From assembly GCF_004355185.1 (NCBI RefSeq), contig NZ_CP037922.1, positions 248,001 through 312,000 of the forward strand: a DNA stretch of 64,000 nt, written 5' to 3'. The number at the start of each line of letters is the position of its first letter. Position 1 is the first letter of the stretch. A program made the position numbers and the translations under genes. Below the pieces are notes generated by a model that was not told the origin of the DNA, did no database searches, and saw nothing but the letters and a program-made list of their open reading frames with translations. This document shows, piece after piece, positions 8,449 through 19,210 of the stretch. This DNA is from Hymenobacter radiodurans (GTDB taxonomy: Bacteria > Bacteroidota > Bacteroidia > Cytophagales > Hymenobacteraceae).

Positions 8449-9471
8449 GTGTTGTTACCGTTTTCGCCGCGTCACGCCGTAGTGGCCGCCTCCTTAAGCC
8501 TCTTTTCTCTATCTGTATTGCCCGGCTGCGGCACCCGCACCGATGGAGAAGCCACTGCCGCCAAAGCTTCTGTTGAGGCTGCCAAGCCAGCGCCCATCGA
8601 TACGGTGGCCATCAAGATGGCGGCTATGCGTCGCGACTCGCTCAAGGCCGACTCTATTGTAAAAGCCAACGGCCAACTACCAGGGGCCATTTTGCCCGGT
8701 AAGCGTATTGTGGCTTTCTACGGCAACATTCGGGCGAAGGGCATGGGTATCTTGGGCCGGGAGCCCAAGGAGCAGATGTTCCGCAAGTTTGACAAAGTAC
8801 TGGCTGAGTGGCAAGCCGCCGACCCGAGCATCCCGGTGCAGGCTGCCATTCACAACGTGACTATCACGGCCCAGGGGGCACCCGGTAAGGACGGTAAATA
8901 CCGCCTTATGAACTCCAAAGCCACCATTGAAGAGGTTATTCGCTGGGGCAAGGAGCACAACTGCATTGTATTTCTGGACGTGCAAGTGGGCCTGAGCAAC
9001 CTTGAAAATGAGCTGCACAAGCTAGAGCCCTACCTGAAGGATCCTATCGTGCACATGGGCATTGATCCAGAGTTTGCCATGGAAACCAAAGGTGTGCGCC
9101 CCGGCAAAAAGATCGGCACGTTCGACGCCAAAGACGTGAACTACGCCGTGAAATTTCTGGCCCGCATCGTGAGCGAAAACAATTTGCCCCCCAAGGTGCT
9201 CACCGTGCACCGCTTTACTCAGGGCATGATTACGAACTACAAAAACATCAAGCTCGACCCCCGCGTGCAGATTGTGATGCATATGGATGGCTGGGGCGAC
9301 CCCATTCTGAAGAAGGATTCCTACAAAGCCTACATCCAGAAAGAGCCCGTGCAGTACACCGGCTTCAAGCTGTTTTACGAGTACGACAACCGTCCTGCTC
9401 CCCACCACATCATGACGCCGAGCGAAGTACTGGCCCTCACGCCCAAGCCCATGTACATTCAGTATCAGTAG
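8449..9471 (+). CDS. Conserved lipoprotein of unknown function, possible TIM-barrel
   Basis: 340 residues from a GTG start. The signal peptide has a lipobox-like LPGCG at about residues 24-28. The rest has spaced motifs such as RIVAFYGN, CIVFLDVQVG, VHMGIDPEFAM, LPPKVLTVHRFTQGM and QIVMHMDGWGD, which look like successive beta-strand ends of a TIM-barrel-like fold. I recall similar lipoproteins in actinobacteria; no activity is known to me. The acidic residues after strands (IDPE, MDGWGD) would be candidates for an active site. It is followed by a strong terminator. Confidence 0.6.
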   Translation: MLLPFSPRHAVVAASLSLFSLSVLPGCGTRTDGEATAAKASVEAAKPAPIDTVAIKMAAMRRDSLKADSIVKANGQLPGAILPGKRIVAFYGNIRAKGMGILGREPKEQMFRKFDKVLAEWQAADPSIPVQAAIHNVTITAQGAPGKDGKYRLMNSKATIEEVIRWGKEHNCIVFLDVQVGLSNLENELHKLEPYLKDPIVHMGIDPEFAMETKGVRPGKKIGTFDAKDVNYAVKFLARIVSENNLPPKVLTVHRFTQGMITNYKNIKLDPRVQIVMHMDGWGDPILKKDSYKAYIQKEPVQYTGFKLFYEYDNRPAPHHIMTPSEVLALTPKPMYIQYQ

Positions 9472-9491
9472 GCTACGAGATTATAAGAAAT

Positions 9492-9529
9492 AAAAAAGCC
9501 CCCCAGAATAAGTCTGGGGGGCTTTTTTG
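9492..9529. terminator. Bidirectional terminator from inverted motif pair
   Basis: AAAAAAGCCCCCCAG, loop AATAAGT, CTGGGGGGCTTTTTT: a perfect stem made of two facing full-length copies of the dispersed motif. It lies between convergent genes ending at 9471 (+) and 9567 (-). Confidence 0.92.
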
Positions 9530-9566
9530 TATCAAACAAAGTGAAAGTACTAATTATGCGCCGACG

Positions 9567-11138
9567 CTAGTGGGCCGCGTTCAGATCAACGGCTTGACCG
9601 GGCCGATTGCGCTTGATCATGAACATAAGCGGCAGACAAAGCAGAAAGAAAGCGCCAATGAGGAGGAAGGTTTGGGCGTAAGTAATGATGGCCGTTTGCT
9701 TCATCAGAGAGCCCTCCAAGGCCGCGTAGGCCTGCTGCTGAGCCTGCACGAAGCTGGCGCCTTTAGACATGAAGTTGGCAATAAAGCCTTGCAGACGCTG
9801 CTGAGTTTCCGGGTCGTACAAGGAAATATTGGGCAACAGCGACACGCGATTCTGCATCATGGAGCGCTCCAAGTAAGTGCCTACCAGCGCCACTCCAAAC
9901 GAGCCGCCCAACTGACGAATCATACCGGTAAGACCCGCCGCCTGCCCGGCATCTTTACCACTGATACCGGATAGCGACATCGTTGTAATAGGCAAGAAAA
10001 GCAATGCTAGGCCAAAGCCCCGCAGCATAAGCGGCCAGAAAAAGTCACTTTCGCCGGCCAATGGGGTAATGCGTAAGCTCATCCAGTACGAGAAGATAAA
10101 GAAGCAGATAAAGCCCACCGGCAGAATATATTTCTGCGGTATGCCCCCCTGAATCATCTTCCCCACCACCGGCATCATAAAGCCCGACAGCAAAGCCCCC
10201 GGCAACAACAGATACCCCGTTTGTGCGGCCGTAAAGCCCAGAATTCGCTGACAGAAAATTGGGAAGATGAACACGGACGCAAACAGTCCGAAGCCCAGAA
10301 TAAACGACAGGAATGCGCCAATGGCCAGGTTGCGGCTACGCGTGAGTACCCGTAAGTCCACGATGGGCTGCTTGGCCGTTAGCTCCCGCCAGATAAAGCC
10401 GACCACGCCAATGACAGAAAATACAGTGAAGACGTTGATATAGAGGCTCTCAAACCAGTCCTCACTTTCGCCCTGCTCTAGCACCAGCTGCAAGGAGCCA
10501 ACCCCAAGAATCAGCAGGAAAATACCCGACCAGTCAATCTCGCGCAGCGGCCTTGGAATCGCATTTTTGATGCGCTCAGGGTCGCGGATGAACAGCATAG
10601 TGAAGATGGAGGCGAAAATGCCCACCGGTACGTTCACATAGAAAATCCAGGGCCAATCGAAGTTATCCACGATGTAGCCGCCCAGTGTGGGACCAATGGT
10701 GGGACCAATGATGACGCCCATACCAAATATTGCCTGACCGAGCGCCAGCTGCTTGGGCGGAAAGGTGTCAATCAGAATAGCCTGCGAAGTAGCCATAAGG
10801 GCCCCGCCCCCAACACCCTGAATGAAGCGAAAAGCCACCAGCTCCCAGATGTTAGTACTTTGTCCGCAGGCTACTGAGGCAAGGGTGAACAGTATCACCG
10901 AGAACAGGTAGTAGTTTTTGCGGCCAAACTGCTCAGCCAAAAAGCCCGTCATCGGAATCACGATAACGTTGGCAATGCCGTAGGAGGCCACCACCCAGCT
11001 TACTTCCTGCTGTGTAGCCGACAGGTTGCCCATCATCTGGGTAAGAGCCACGTTCACGATGCTGGTGTCAATCAACTCCAGCAAGACGCAGAGGACCACC
11101 GTTACGACGATGATCCACTTGGTAAATCCGGTTTCCAT
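9567..11138 (-). CDS. DHA2-family MFS multidrug efflux transporter (EmrB-like)
   Basis: A 523-residue, 14-helix major facilitator protein of the DHA2/EmrB type. Family features include the opening with LIDTSIVNVALTQM, the GRKNYY loop and the antiporter motif GPTIGPTLGGY. It would export drugs or other toxic compounds by proton antiport through a periplasmic adaptor and TolC. It starts 8 bp after the EmrA-like gene and is the last gene of the tolC-uspA-emrA-emrB set. Confidence 0.9.
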   Translation of the reverse strand: METGFTKWIIVVTVVLCVLLELIDTSIVNVALTQMMGNLSATQQEVSWVVASYGIANVIVIPMTGFLAEQFGRKNYYLFSVILFTLASVACGQSTNIWELVAFRFIQGVGGGALMATSQAILIDTFPPKQLALGQAIFGMGVIIGPTIGPTLGGYIVDNFDWPWIFYVNVPVGIFASIFTMLFIRDPERIKNAIPRPLREIDWSGIFLLILGVGSLQLVLEQGESEDWFESLYINVFTVFSVIGVVGFIWRELTAKQPIVDLRVLTRSRNLAIGAFLSFILGFGLFASVFIFPIFCQRILGFTAAQTGYLLLPGALLSGFMMPVVGKMIQGGIPQKYILPVGFICFFIFSYWMSLRITPLAGESDFFWPLMLRGFGLALLFLPITTMSLSGISGKDAGQAAGLTGMIRQLGGSFGVALVGTYLERSMMQNRVSLLPNISLYDPETQQRLQGFIANFMSKGASFVQAQQQAYAALEGSLMKQTAIITYAQTFLLIGAFFLLCLPLMFMIKRNRPGQAVDLNAAH

Positions 11139-11146
11139 GTAGGCTG

Positions 11147-12256
11147 TTACTTGGTTTCCACCGTGGCCGTCACGCTCATGCCGGCACGCAGGGGATGCTG
11201 AGGATCAACTTTGTCGAGCACAATTTTGACCGGCACGCGCTGGGTTACTTTCACGAAGTTGCCGCTGGCGTTGTCGGGGGGCAAAAGGGCGAAGCGGGCA
11301 CCCGTCGCCGCCGAAAGTGACTGAATGTGGCCTTCAAATTCTTCGCTAGGGTACGCGTCAACCTCTACCGCCACCTTCTGGCCCTCGCGCATGTTTTCCA
11401 GCTGCGTTTCCTTGAAGTTGGCAATTACCCAGGTGTTGCCGCTGGCCACAAGTCCCATGATCTGCTGACCCGGTGACACCACCTGACCGGGCTGTGCGCT
11501 TTTCTTGCTTACAATTCCGTCGCCAGGTGCGGTGATGGTGGTGTAGCTCAGCTGTAGTTTGGCGTTGTCGAGGTCAGCTTGGCGCTGCTTTACTACGGCT
11601 TCGGCTACGGCCACTTGCTGCTGCGCGGCGGCTACCTGCTGGCGTGCTACCTGCACCTGGTCGGCGGCCGTGGCGCGCTGGGCGCTGGTAGCTTTCAAGT
11701 TGGCTTGCACCGCGTCGTACTCGCTTTGCGGAATGATGTCTTGCTGACGCAGGAAAGTGCTGCGCTGCAAGTCTTTTTGCAGCCGGGCGCGGTTGGCTTC
11801 GCTTACTCCAATCGTCGATTGGGCGGTGCGCACATTGGCCTGCGCCGTGCCTACTCCGGCGCGAGCCGCCACTACATTGGCCTGAGCCGCCGCCAGAGCC
11901 GCCTCCGCAGCGTTCACGCGCTGCTGGTAGTCGGCCTGATCGAGGGTTACGAGTATGTCACCCTTCTTTACGAGTTGATTGTCCTGCACTTTTACTTCGA
12001 GCACCGGGCCACCTACGCGGGGCAGAATGGGATACACATCACCTTCCACCTGAGCATCGTCGGTTTCCTCGTGCGTTTGCCCAAACTGGTAGCGCTGCCA
12101 GCCAAAATAGCACCCCACGAGGAGTAGCAGAGCCAGAATAACGAGAATAATAGGACGCTTTGAACGGCCTTCCGGTGCCTCAATTTCCGGTGTGTAAGCC
12201 GAATCTTGGTGAGGAGCAGAAGCTACAGCCGGCGCTTGTTGAACGGGGGTTGCCAT
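11147..12256 (-). CDS. HlyD/EmrA-family periplasmic adaptor
   Basis: 369 residues. A single N-terminal membrane anchor (residues about 33-52, PIILVILALLLLVGCYFGW) is followed by a biotinyl-lipoyl-like segment. A long alanine-rich coiled-coil hairpin then runs from about residue 105 to 225 (AEAALAAAQANVVAARAG and similar heptads), and the beta-barrel region follows. This links the EmrB-like pump to the TolC-like outer-membrane channel. It sits between uspA and emrB in the same direction. Confidence 0.9.
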   Translation of the reverse strand: MATPVQQAPAVASAPHQDSAYTPEIEAPEGRSKRPIILVILALLLLVGCYFGWQRYQFGQTHEETDDAQVEGDVYPILPRVGGPVLEVKVQDNQLVKKGDILVTLDQADYQQRVNAAEAALAAAQANVVAARAGVGTAQANVRTAQSTIGVSEANRARLQKDLQRSTFLRQQDIIPQSEYDAVQANLKATSAQRATAADQVQVARQQVAAAQQQVAVAEAVVKQRQADLDNAKLQLSYTTITAPGDGIVSKKSAQPGQVVSPGQQIMGLVASGNTWVIANFKETQLENMREGQKVAVEVDAYPSEEFEGHIQSLSAATGARFALLPPDNASGNFVKVTQRVPVKIVLDKVDPQHPLRAGMSVTATVETK

Positions 12257-12359
12257 ATAAATTACTTGGTTATGCGTGTTTTGAAGTTGGTAGTAAGCCG
12301 CTGGGGGCTTTTTTGGATAGCTAGCAGTAGGGAGCTACAAAACCATTATTAACAAATTG

Positions 12360-12791
12360 TCAGGCCGATTGGCGGAGTGTTTCGGCGGGCCGGCATTTCA
12401 TCAGGAAAGTAGCGCAAGGTGCCGTGCGCACTACCAATTCGGCCGTATTTCCCATCAGGAAGCGCGTAAGACCAGTTTGGCCGTGTGCCCCAATAACGAT
12501 CATATCAGTAGTGTGGCGCTTAGCCTCGGCTACGATCTCCTGGGCGGCATCACCGTGTAGGATGACCGTGCTGACCTGGGCACCAGCTAGCTTGGCCGCG
12601 GCATGATGGTGGGCCAACTGGCTAGCAATATCAAGGTCTGATACGGCGGTGGCCAATGTGGGCTGCGGTTCCAGCACGTGCAGCAAACGCAGTTCCGCTC
12701 CGGTACCGGCGGCCAGCGCGGCCGCATACGCCACCAGACGCTCCGTAGCCGCCGAAAAGTCAATTGGGCAAAGAATGGTGGTGTGAGTCAT
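12360..12791 (-). CDS. Universal stress protein (UspA family) inside efflux operon
   Basis: 143 residues. It opens TILCPIDFSAATERLVAYA and ends with the nucleotide-binding pattern GAHGQTG...GNTAE (G-2x-G-9x-G-N/S/T). This fits an ATP-binding UspA domain. It lies between the TolC-like gene (28 bp upstream) and the EmrA-like gene (about 100 bp downstream), all on the same strand. A cytoplasmic stress protein within a tripartite efflux operon is unusual and suggests co-regulation with toxic stress (inference). Confidence 0.9.
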   Translation of the reverse strand: MTHTTILCPIDFSAATERLVAYAAALAAGTGAELRLLHVLEPQPTLATAVSDLDIASQLAHHHAAAKLAGAQVSTVILHGDAAQEIVAEAKRHTTDMIVIGAHGQTGLTRFLMGNTAELVVRTAPCATFLMKCRPAETLRQSA

Positions 12792-12819
12792 GGATGAAAG
12801 GAAAACGAGGTGTGCACTA

Positions 12820-14144
12820 TTACCAGATCTGCTCGCCGGTGGCGCGCTTCAATTGGTATTGGCCAAGTGTATAGTTATAAATAGCCTGTAAGCGGGCTAG
12901 CCGAGCTTGTGCCAGCGAGGTCTCCGCGTCGAGCACGTCGAGGTTGGAGCCTACGCCGTAGCGGTAGCGCGACTGCGCCCGCGTGAAGGCATCCGTGGCC
13001 TGATTAATCTGCTGTAAGGCGTTGTCGTGGCGCGCCGCGCTTGCCTGCATATTGTTCAAGGCCTGCTGCACATCGGCCCGAATTTGCTCCTGCGTATCCT
13101 GGGTGCGCGCCTGCGTACCCCGAATGGTAGCCAGGGCCTCTACCCGCTGGTTCTTATTCTTGTTGCCATCATAAATGGGCACGGAGAGCTGCACGACGCC
13201 CACCGAGTTCGGCCGAATCTGGTCGAGGTTGGGCTGGTAGCCGTTTTTGGCCCCCAACTGAGCCCCAACACCAAGTATTGGCTTGTTGCTGTGTTCAATA
13301 AACTTCAGATTCAGATTAGCGGTGTTTTCCGCGTCGCGCGCCAGCTTTACTTCCGGCCGGTTCTCACTCGCTTGTGCTAAGGCCGCATTTACGTCAACGG
13401 CCTGCGGCTGATAAGCAAAAGCGCCCCGCACGGGTACGTTCTCATATTCCGGCTTGTGCAGGAGGCGCGCCAGCTGCACCTGCTGGTTGCGGAGCTGGTT
13501 TTGCAGATCAATCTTAGTGTTCTGAGCCTGGGTAATGCGCACCTGTGTCGTAGTCACGTCGAAACGGGTGCTAACACCGCCTTCCACGCGCTTCTCCATT
13601 TCGCGCTGGTGCTGCTGCAAAGAAGCAATCTGCGCATCCTGCACCTTAATGCTTTCGCGCACAAACAGAATATTGTAGTACACCTGTGCCGCTGAGTAAG
13701 CCAAATCGCGACGAGTTAGGTTTACTTGGTCGGCGGCCGCTATCCGGCGGCTTTCAGCCAAGTTGTACGAGGCATTCTTCTTTCCGAAGTCGAGAATACC
13801 GTACTGCAGCGTGATGTGGGCGTCGTAATTATTGTTAGGAGCAAATTGAAACTCCGGCGAGTCTGGAGAAAGCTGAAGCTTCACCACCGGGTCGATACGA
13901 GTGTAGGTAGCGGTGCCTGTTATCTGGGGCAAAAAGCCCCCCGCGTCTGGGTTACGCGGCTAGCAGCGGCATTTACTTCCTCTTCCAGTGTAGTAATGGC
14001 TGGGTTAGCATCGAGCACCGCGCGAATTGTGCCATCCAAAGCCAGAGAATCAGAGATAGTGGGCGTTTGAGCGTGTACTGCCCCAGCCGTCATAGACAGC
14101 CCAAGAGTTAATAGCGGAGCAATAATAGTTAGTCGAGAAAACAT
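12820..14144 (-). pseudogene. TolC-family outer-membrane efflux protein, frameshifted at motif copy
   Basis: The first frame starts at ATG 14144 (MFSRLTIIAPLLTLGL, signal peptide) and ends in SRVTQTRGAFCPR. The second frame continues with PQITGTATYTRIDP to the stop at 12820. The break is at the motif copy around 13931-13942. One extra T in the five-T run gives TRGAFLPQITG; one extra G would give TRGGFLPQITG. Restored length is 441 residues, normal for TolC. Two outer-membrane efflux repeats with long helical segments are visible. First gene of the efflux operon. Confidence 0.8.
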
Positions 14145-14361
14145 GGTTGAAGCAACTGTTGTTGCTGCCCTCATAACCAACCATGTGCCAAGTGATTAAA
14201 ATATCTTTAATGTGTTAAAATACGTCTAATACACGCTCTAATCGCATAAAATTAGTTTGTATGTAGCTACTTATTGCTGGTTTATACAAAAAATAATTCC
14301 TCATATTTGAGAATATCCTCATTATATATCCTGATATTTAAGGAGAAAATTTGTTCCTTAT

Positions 14362-16449
14362 ATGCCTGACCAAGACGACTCATTGCTGCTGTATATCAAC
14401 GAGGCCATTGCTACGACTCGTGATAAGGATACGCTGTTCCGCAACGTGACGGAGAAGCTTCGGCTGATATTCCCTTTTGACGCAATTACCATTCTGACGC
14501 TGGATGCGGACCACCAATACCGTCGCGTATTTCTGCGAGACTACTTAGGTGAAGTGCAGTTGCCATACATGACGGGGAACAAACCCAGTCAAATGCCCGT
14601 GGAGAACACCCCAATCGAAACGTTTATTCGTCAGCCACACCTACAGCAATTCGACTTGACAGAATTGCTCAAGGCGTATCCGGATTTTCAACCTTTTGAG
14701 TCGTTGTTGGCGGGCGGAATGCGCTATCTGACGGTTGTGCCATTGCGCACCAGTGGGCGGCTGGTAGGGCTGCTGTCGCTGGTAGCACATCGGCGGCCAG
14801 ATTTCTCACCCTCTGATGGCGATTTGCTGGAGAAGATTGGAAGCCTGGTAGCCGTGGCAGTCACCAATGCCCTGGCCTTCGAGGATATTGCGCGCCGCCA
14901 GCAGGAAACGGCGATGCAATTGGCCTTGAATAATGCGCTCCTTAGCATTAAAGAAAGGGGAGAACTGTTTCGCACAATCGCGACGGAAATCAATCGGGTA
15001 GTGCCCTGCGACTATTTTGGGGTGCGGGTGCGTCTGCTCACTACGCCGGGCCGGGCCTTCGCTGAGTTCGGCAAAGATGCTGCTGGCCACTTCGTGGCGC
15101 TCGACGAAAACCGGTGGGATGATCTGCCGAACGCGGAAGCTGCCCGTCAAGCCGCCGCCGATCTATTTTCGAAGCCAGGATTCTATGTGGGGGACAATTT
15201 TGACGAGCTAGCCAAACACTACGACCTGATGCGCTACATCCGCGAACAGCGTGGTACCCAATCGGTACTCTACGCCCCGCTGGATGTACATGATGAGCAA
15301 ACAGCTACCCTGATACTATCGAGCAAAGACCCTTTCGCTTTCACGGAGGAGACGTTGGCCTTGATGCTTAACCTCGTGCCCCAAATCCAATTGGCCGTGC
15401 AGAACGTCTTTGCCTTCGAGCAAATTGAGGCGTTGCGGGCTCAGCTGGAGCAGGAAAAAACATATTTGCTGGATGAAATTAACACCACGGGCAAATTTGA
15501 GGATTTCGTGGGCTCAAGCACCGTGATGCAGCAAGTGCAGGTGCGTATTGCGCAAGTAGCGCCCACCGATACGACGGTGCTGGTAACGGGCGAAACAGGT
15601 ACGGGCAAAGAGTTAGTAGCCCGCGCTATTCACAACCTGTCGACCCGTAAAGAGCGCGCACTTATCAAGCTCAATTGTGCGGCTTTGCCCGCTCAACTAA
15701 TCGAGAGTGAGTTGTTTGGCCACGAAAAAGGCGCGTTTACTGGCGCCCACGACCGACGTATCGGTAAGTTTGAACTAGCAGATGGCGGCACCATTTTCCT
15801 GGATGAAATCGGTGAACTACCCCTGGATCTGCAAGCTAAACTACTGCGGGTATTACAGGAAAAGGAGTTTGAGCGCATTGGCGGCCGGCGCGTTATTCCA
15901 ACCGACGCCCGCGTTATTGCCGCTACCAACCGGGTGCTGGAAGACGAGGTAAGTGCTGGCCGCTTCCGCGCCGATCTATACTATCGGCTCAACGTGGTTC
16001 CTGTTCGGCTGCCAGCGTTGCGGGAGCGGCCTGAGGACATTGAACCACTCGTTCGCCACTTTCTGGACCGCCTCAGCCGGAAGCTGGCCAAGCCCGTGCG
16101 AGGGCTGCGCGAGCGAGATTTGCGGGCCCTGCGGCAGTATACCTGGCCCGGCAATGTGCGCGAGCTAGAGCATGTGCTGGAACAGGCCGTGATAGTGTCG
16201 CAGGGGGCTTTTCTGGAATTTGCGGGCTTCTCCGCTACCCGAACTCCCACCGCCAAACCCACTGATGCGGCTCCGCTTAAAACGCTCAAAAACCAGGAGC
16301 GCGACCATATCTTGGCTGCTCTGCAGCGCACGGGTGGCCGGGTAAGCGGACCAAATGGCGCGGCAGTGCTATTAGATATCAACCCTAAAACGCTGGAAGC
16401 CCGCATGAAAAAGCTCGGCATTCGCCGAACGGTAGGCGTGGAAGAGTAG
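14362..16449 (+). CDS. GAF-GAF-AAA+ sigma-54-type regulator with Fis HTH
   Basis: 695 residues: two N-terminal GAF-like domains (about 1-170 and 185-350), then an AAA+ enhancer-binding domain with Walker [16 protein letters not shown], the GAFTGA loop ([15 protein letters not shown]), Walker [14 protein letters not shown] and WPGNVREL. The end is a Fis-like HTH ([18 protein letters not shown]). The layout is like FhlA/NorR. AGGAG at 14340-14344 is about 17 bp before the ATG, further than usual for a ribosome site. It is divergent from the efflux operon across a 217-bp AT-rich gap, so it probably controls that operon in response to a small ligand (inference). Confidence 0.9.
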   Translation: MPDQDDSLLLYINEAIATTRDKDTLFRNVTEKLRLIFPFDAITILTLDADHQYRRVFLRDYLGEVQLPYMTGNKPSQMPVENTPIETFIRQPHLQQFDLTELLKAYPDFQPFESLLAGGMRYLTVVPLRTSGRLVGLLSLVAHRRPDFSPSDGDLLEKIGSLVAVAVTNALAFEDIARRQQETAMQLALNNALLSIKERGELFRTIATEINRVVPCDYFGVRVRLLTTPGRAFAEFGKDAAGHFVALDENRWDDLPNAEAARQAAADLFSKPGFYVGDNFDELAKHYDLMRYIREQRGTQSVLYAPLDVHDEQTATLILSSKDPFAFTEETLALMLNLVPQIQLAVQNVFAFEQIEALRAQLEQEKTYLLDEINTTGKFEDFVGSSTVMQQVQVRIAQVAPTDTTVLVTGETGTGKELVARAIHNLSTRKERALIKLNCAALPAQLIESELFGHEKGAFTGAHDRRIGKFELADGGTIFLDEIGELPLDLQAKLLRVLQEKEFERIGGRRVIPTDARVIAATNRVLEDEVSAGRFRADLYYRLNVVPVRLPALRERPEDIEPLVRHFLDRLSRKLAKPVRGLRERDLRALRQYTWPGNVRELEHVLEQAVIVSQGAFLEFAGFSATRTPTAKPTDAAPLKTLKNQERDHILAALQRTGGRVSGPNGAAVLLDINPKTLEARMKKLGIRRTVGVEE

Positions 16450-16521
16450 GGGGGCTTTTATTGATAAAAATGCCGCGGCCTGGCTAGCGCTACAACCAGG
16501 CTGGCTATTTCTTTCTTCTGC

Positions 16522-18545
16522 ATGAAACGTATCTTGTTGCTCTCCATACTGTCTTTCCTGACTGCCTGTGCCGTTAAGCCTGCTACTACCAGCCGGCCGG
16601 CGTTGGTGCTGCCTGACTTCACCAGTTACCCCGTGTATTATGGGCCCGATCTGGGACTCACGTTTCAAGGGGGCGCGCCACGTTGCGGGTGTGGGCACCG
16701 ACGGCCGACGCGCTCCACCTTAAGCTATACACAACCGGCACGGGAGGGGAGGCCGTGGCCGATTTTGCCATGCGGAAGGCTGAAAGCGGCACCTGGGTTT
16801 TTACTTTACCCTCGCAACCAGCGGGCCGCTTCTATGTAGTTCAAGCCACTATTGGGGGGCAAAAAATGGCCGAAGTGCCTGACCCTTACGTGCACGCCGT
16901 GGGCCTGAATGGACAGCGCGGCGTGCTGCTTGATCCGGCTACAGTTAACCCGATGGGCTGGCTGGATGACCAACGGCCAACCCTGGCCAAGCCGACCGAC
17001 GTGATAATCGGGGAGCTGCATCTACGGGACTTGTCTATGCACCCTGAATCGGGCGTCGAGCATAAGGGCAAATACTTAGGGTTAACGGAGTCTGGAACCC
17101 AAGGTCCCGATGGCGTGAGCACGGGCCTCGACCATCTGGCGGAGCTGGGTATCAGTCATGTACATCTGCTGCCGACCAACGATTTTGCTTCCATCGATGA
17201 GAGTAAGCTGAGCGAAAATCGCTACAACTGGGGCTACGAGCCTTTGCATTTCTCAGTGCCCGAAGGATCATTTGCCACCGACCCCGCCGACCCTGCTGCC
17301 CGCATCCGGGAGCTGAAACAAGTGGTGCAGGCATTGCACCAGCGCGGCCTGCGCTTGGTGCTCGATGTGGTGTACAACCATACTACTGACGCCGCCCGCA
17401 CCAGCTTTGAGCAGTTGGTACCCGGCTACTACTATCGACATAATGACGACGGCAGCTACTCCAACGCCACCGCCTGCGGCAACGAAATTGCCTCGGAGCG
17501 GCCCATGGTGCGTAAGTTGATCGTGGAGTCGGTGGCATACTGGGCCCGCGAGTATCACGCCGATGGGTTTCGGTTTGACCTGATGGGGGTGCTGGATAGT
17601 GAAACCATGCGCGCCGTGCGCGTAGCCCTCGACCAGCAGGACCATAGTATTCTGATGTATGGCGAAGGATGGACTGCAGGCCCCAGCCCATTGCCCGAAA
17701 CGGCTCGCGCGGTAAAAGCAAATGTGCAGCGTTTGGAACGGATTGCCGCCTTCAGCGACGAGTTGCGCGATGGGGTGCGTGGGCATGTGTCGCGGCGCGA
17801 GGAGCCGGGCTTTGCCAGTGGGCATCCGGGGCTGGAGGAAAGCGTGAAGTTCGGTATTGTGGCCGCCACCGAGCACCCCCAGATTGATTACTCGAAGGTG
17901 AATTACAGCAAAACGCCCTGGGCCGCGTCGCCCGCCCAAACCATCAACTACGTGGCCTGCCACGACGACCAGTTGCTTTGGGATAAGCTACAGTCATCGA
18001 ACCCCAGCGCAACGGAAGCTGAGCTAATTCAGCGGGATATCCTTAGCAATACTATCGTGTTCACCTCGCAGGGAATCCCGTTTTTGCCCATTGGCGACGA
18101 GTTTCTGCGCACGAAAGGCGGCTCCCACAACTCCTTCAACCAGCCCGACAGCGTTAATCAAATTGACTGGGGCCGCAAAGCCCGCTATGCGCGGGTGTAT
18201 GCGTTCTACCGCGAACTGCTGGCGTTGCGGCGAGCCCATCCGGCGTTTCGGTTGCCCACCCGCAAATTGGTGCAGCAGCACCTCGAGTTTTTGCCCAATT
18301 TGCCCCCCGGCACCATCGCCTACCGCCTCCGCGACTACGCCGGCGGCGATACATGGCGCAACATTGTCGTGGTGTTCAATGGCAACAAAGCGCCAACTGC
18401 CGTCATGGTGCCGGCCGGTAGCTACACGGTGGTGCTGCGCGGCGATCATTTAGTACCAGCTGGTATCGAAAAATTGCCCCCCAGTGCTAACCCATTCGCG
18501 CTAAAAATGCCCCCCAGCACGGCTATGATTCTGGTGGAGAAATAA
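16522..18545 (+). pseudogene. pulA: Type I pullulanase (GH13), lipoprotein, frameshift at G5 run
   Basis: Restored length 674 residues. The first frame has a lipoprotein signal (MKRILLLSILSFLTAC) and YYGPDLGLTFQGG. The break is at G5 run 16669-16673; a sixth G gives QGGRATLRVWAPTADALHL, joining the CBM48-like domain. The GH13 regions follow: DVVYNHT, DGFRFDLMG (nucleophile Asp), MYGEGW (acid/base Glu) and NYVACHDD, plus the pullulanase signature YNWGYEP. It would cleave alpha-1,6 bonds of pullulan or branched glucans on the cell surface. The frame break may be an assembly error. Confidence 0.85.
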
Positions 18546-18572
18546 GTAGGCTCAAGGGTAGGTAAGGTAATG

Positions 18573-19175
18573 CTACGCCACGATTATTTCGTGCTTGCTG
18601 AGCAAACCAGGTAAGCCTTCTAGACTGAAGCGGGCGCGCTTTACTACGTTCATATCGGGGTCGATGAGGAAGCCGGAAGCGGTGGTAAAATCGGTGGCGG
18701 TGAGCTGAGTTTGCTCGAAAACTGCCCCGGTTAGGTTACACTCCTGAAAGACTGCTTCCGTTAAGTCGGCATAGCTGAAATCGGCCTCGGTCAGCACACA
18801 GTTCGCGAAGCGGGTGCCGCGCATGCGCTTACCGTGGAAGGAAGCGTAGGGAAGCTGGCAATGCGCAAACTCCACTTCAAACCACATATCCCGACAGGCT
18901 GCAAACTGCACGCCCGAAAGCTTGCACTCCCGAAACGACACATTCTGCAAGCCTGCACCGGCCAACTTTGCTAATGATAGATTACACCGCTCAAACAGGC
19001 AGTCGATAAAGCGTTTATCAGTGAAGTCGGCGCCCGAGAAGTCGCAAGCCACGAACCGACATTGCTCCATTTCTTGCTGGGGGGCAATTTCAACAGCAGT
19101 CCACCGCTCAAACACGTTCTCAGGTGAAAAAATGAGTGCTTTTTTGACGGTTGGAGTGGCGCGCCGTGGTTTCAT
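18573..19175 (-). CDS. Pentapeptide-repeat protein
   Basis: 200 residues dominated by A(D/N)LXX-type repeats, for example CDFSGADFTDKRFIDC, CNLSLAKLAGAGLQ and ADFSYADLTEAVFQ, from about residue 38 to 165. These build a right-handed quadrilateral beta-helix. The size and repeat layout are like Qnr-type or McbG-type proteins, but many such proteins have no known function and resistance cannot be inferred. It ends 28 bp from the convergent pullulanase stop, with no clear terminator between. Confidence 0.85.
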   Translation of the reverse strand: MKPRRATPTVKKALIFSPENVFERWTAVEIAPQQEMEQCRFVACDFSGADFTDKRFIDCLFERCNLSLAKLAGAGLQNVSFRECKLSGVQFAACRDMWFEVEFAHCQLPYASFHGKRMRGTRFANCVLTEADFSYADLTEAVFQECNLTGAVFEQTQLTATDFTTASGFLIDPDMNVVKRARFSLEGLPGLLSKHEIIVA

Positions 19176-19210
19176 TAGACAGGAGAAAGGAGGGCCTTAC
19201 GCAGAGTATT

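Noticed and set aside
17268-17963. 231-residue open frame antisense to pullulanase
   Set aside because: Opposite strand of conserved GH13 motifs; a high-GC shadow.
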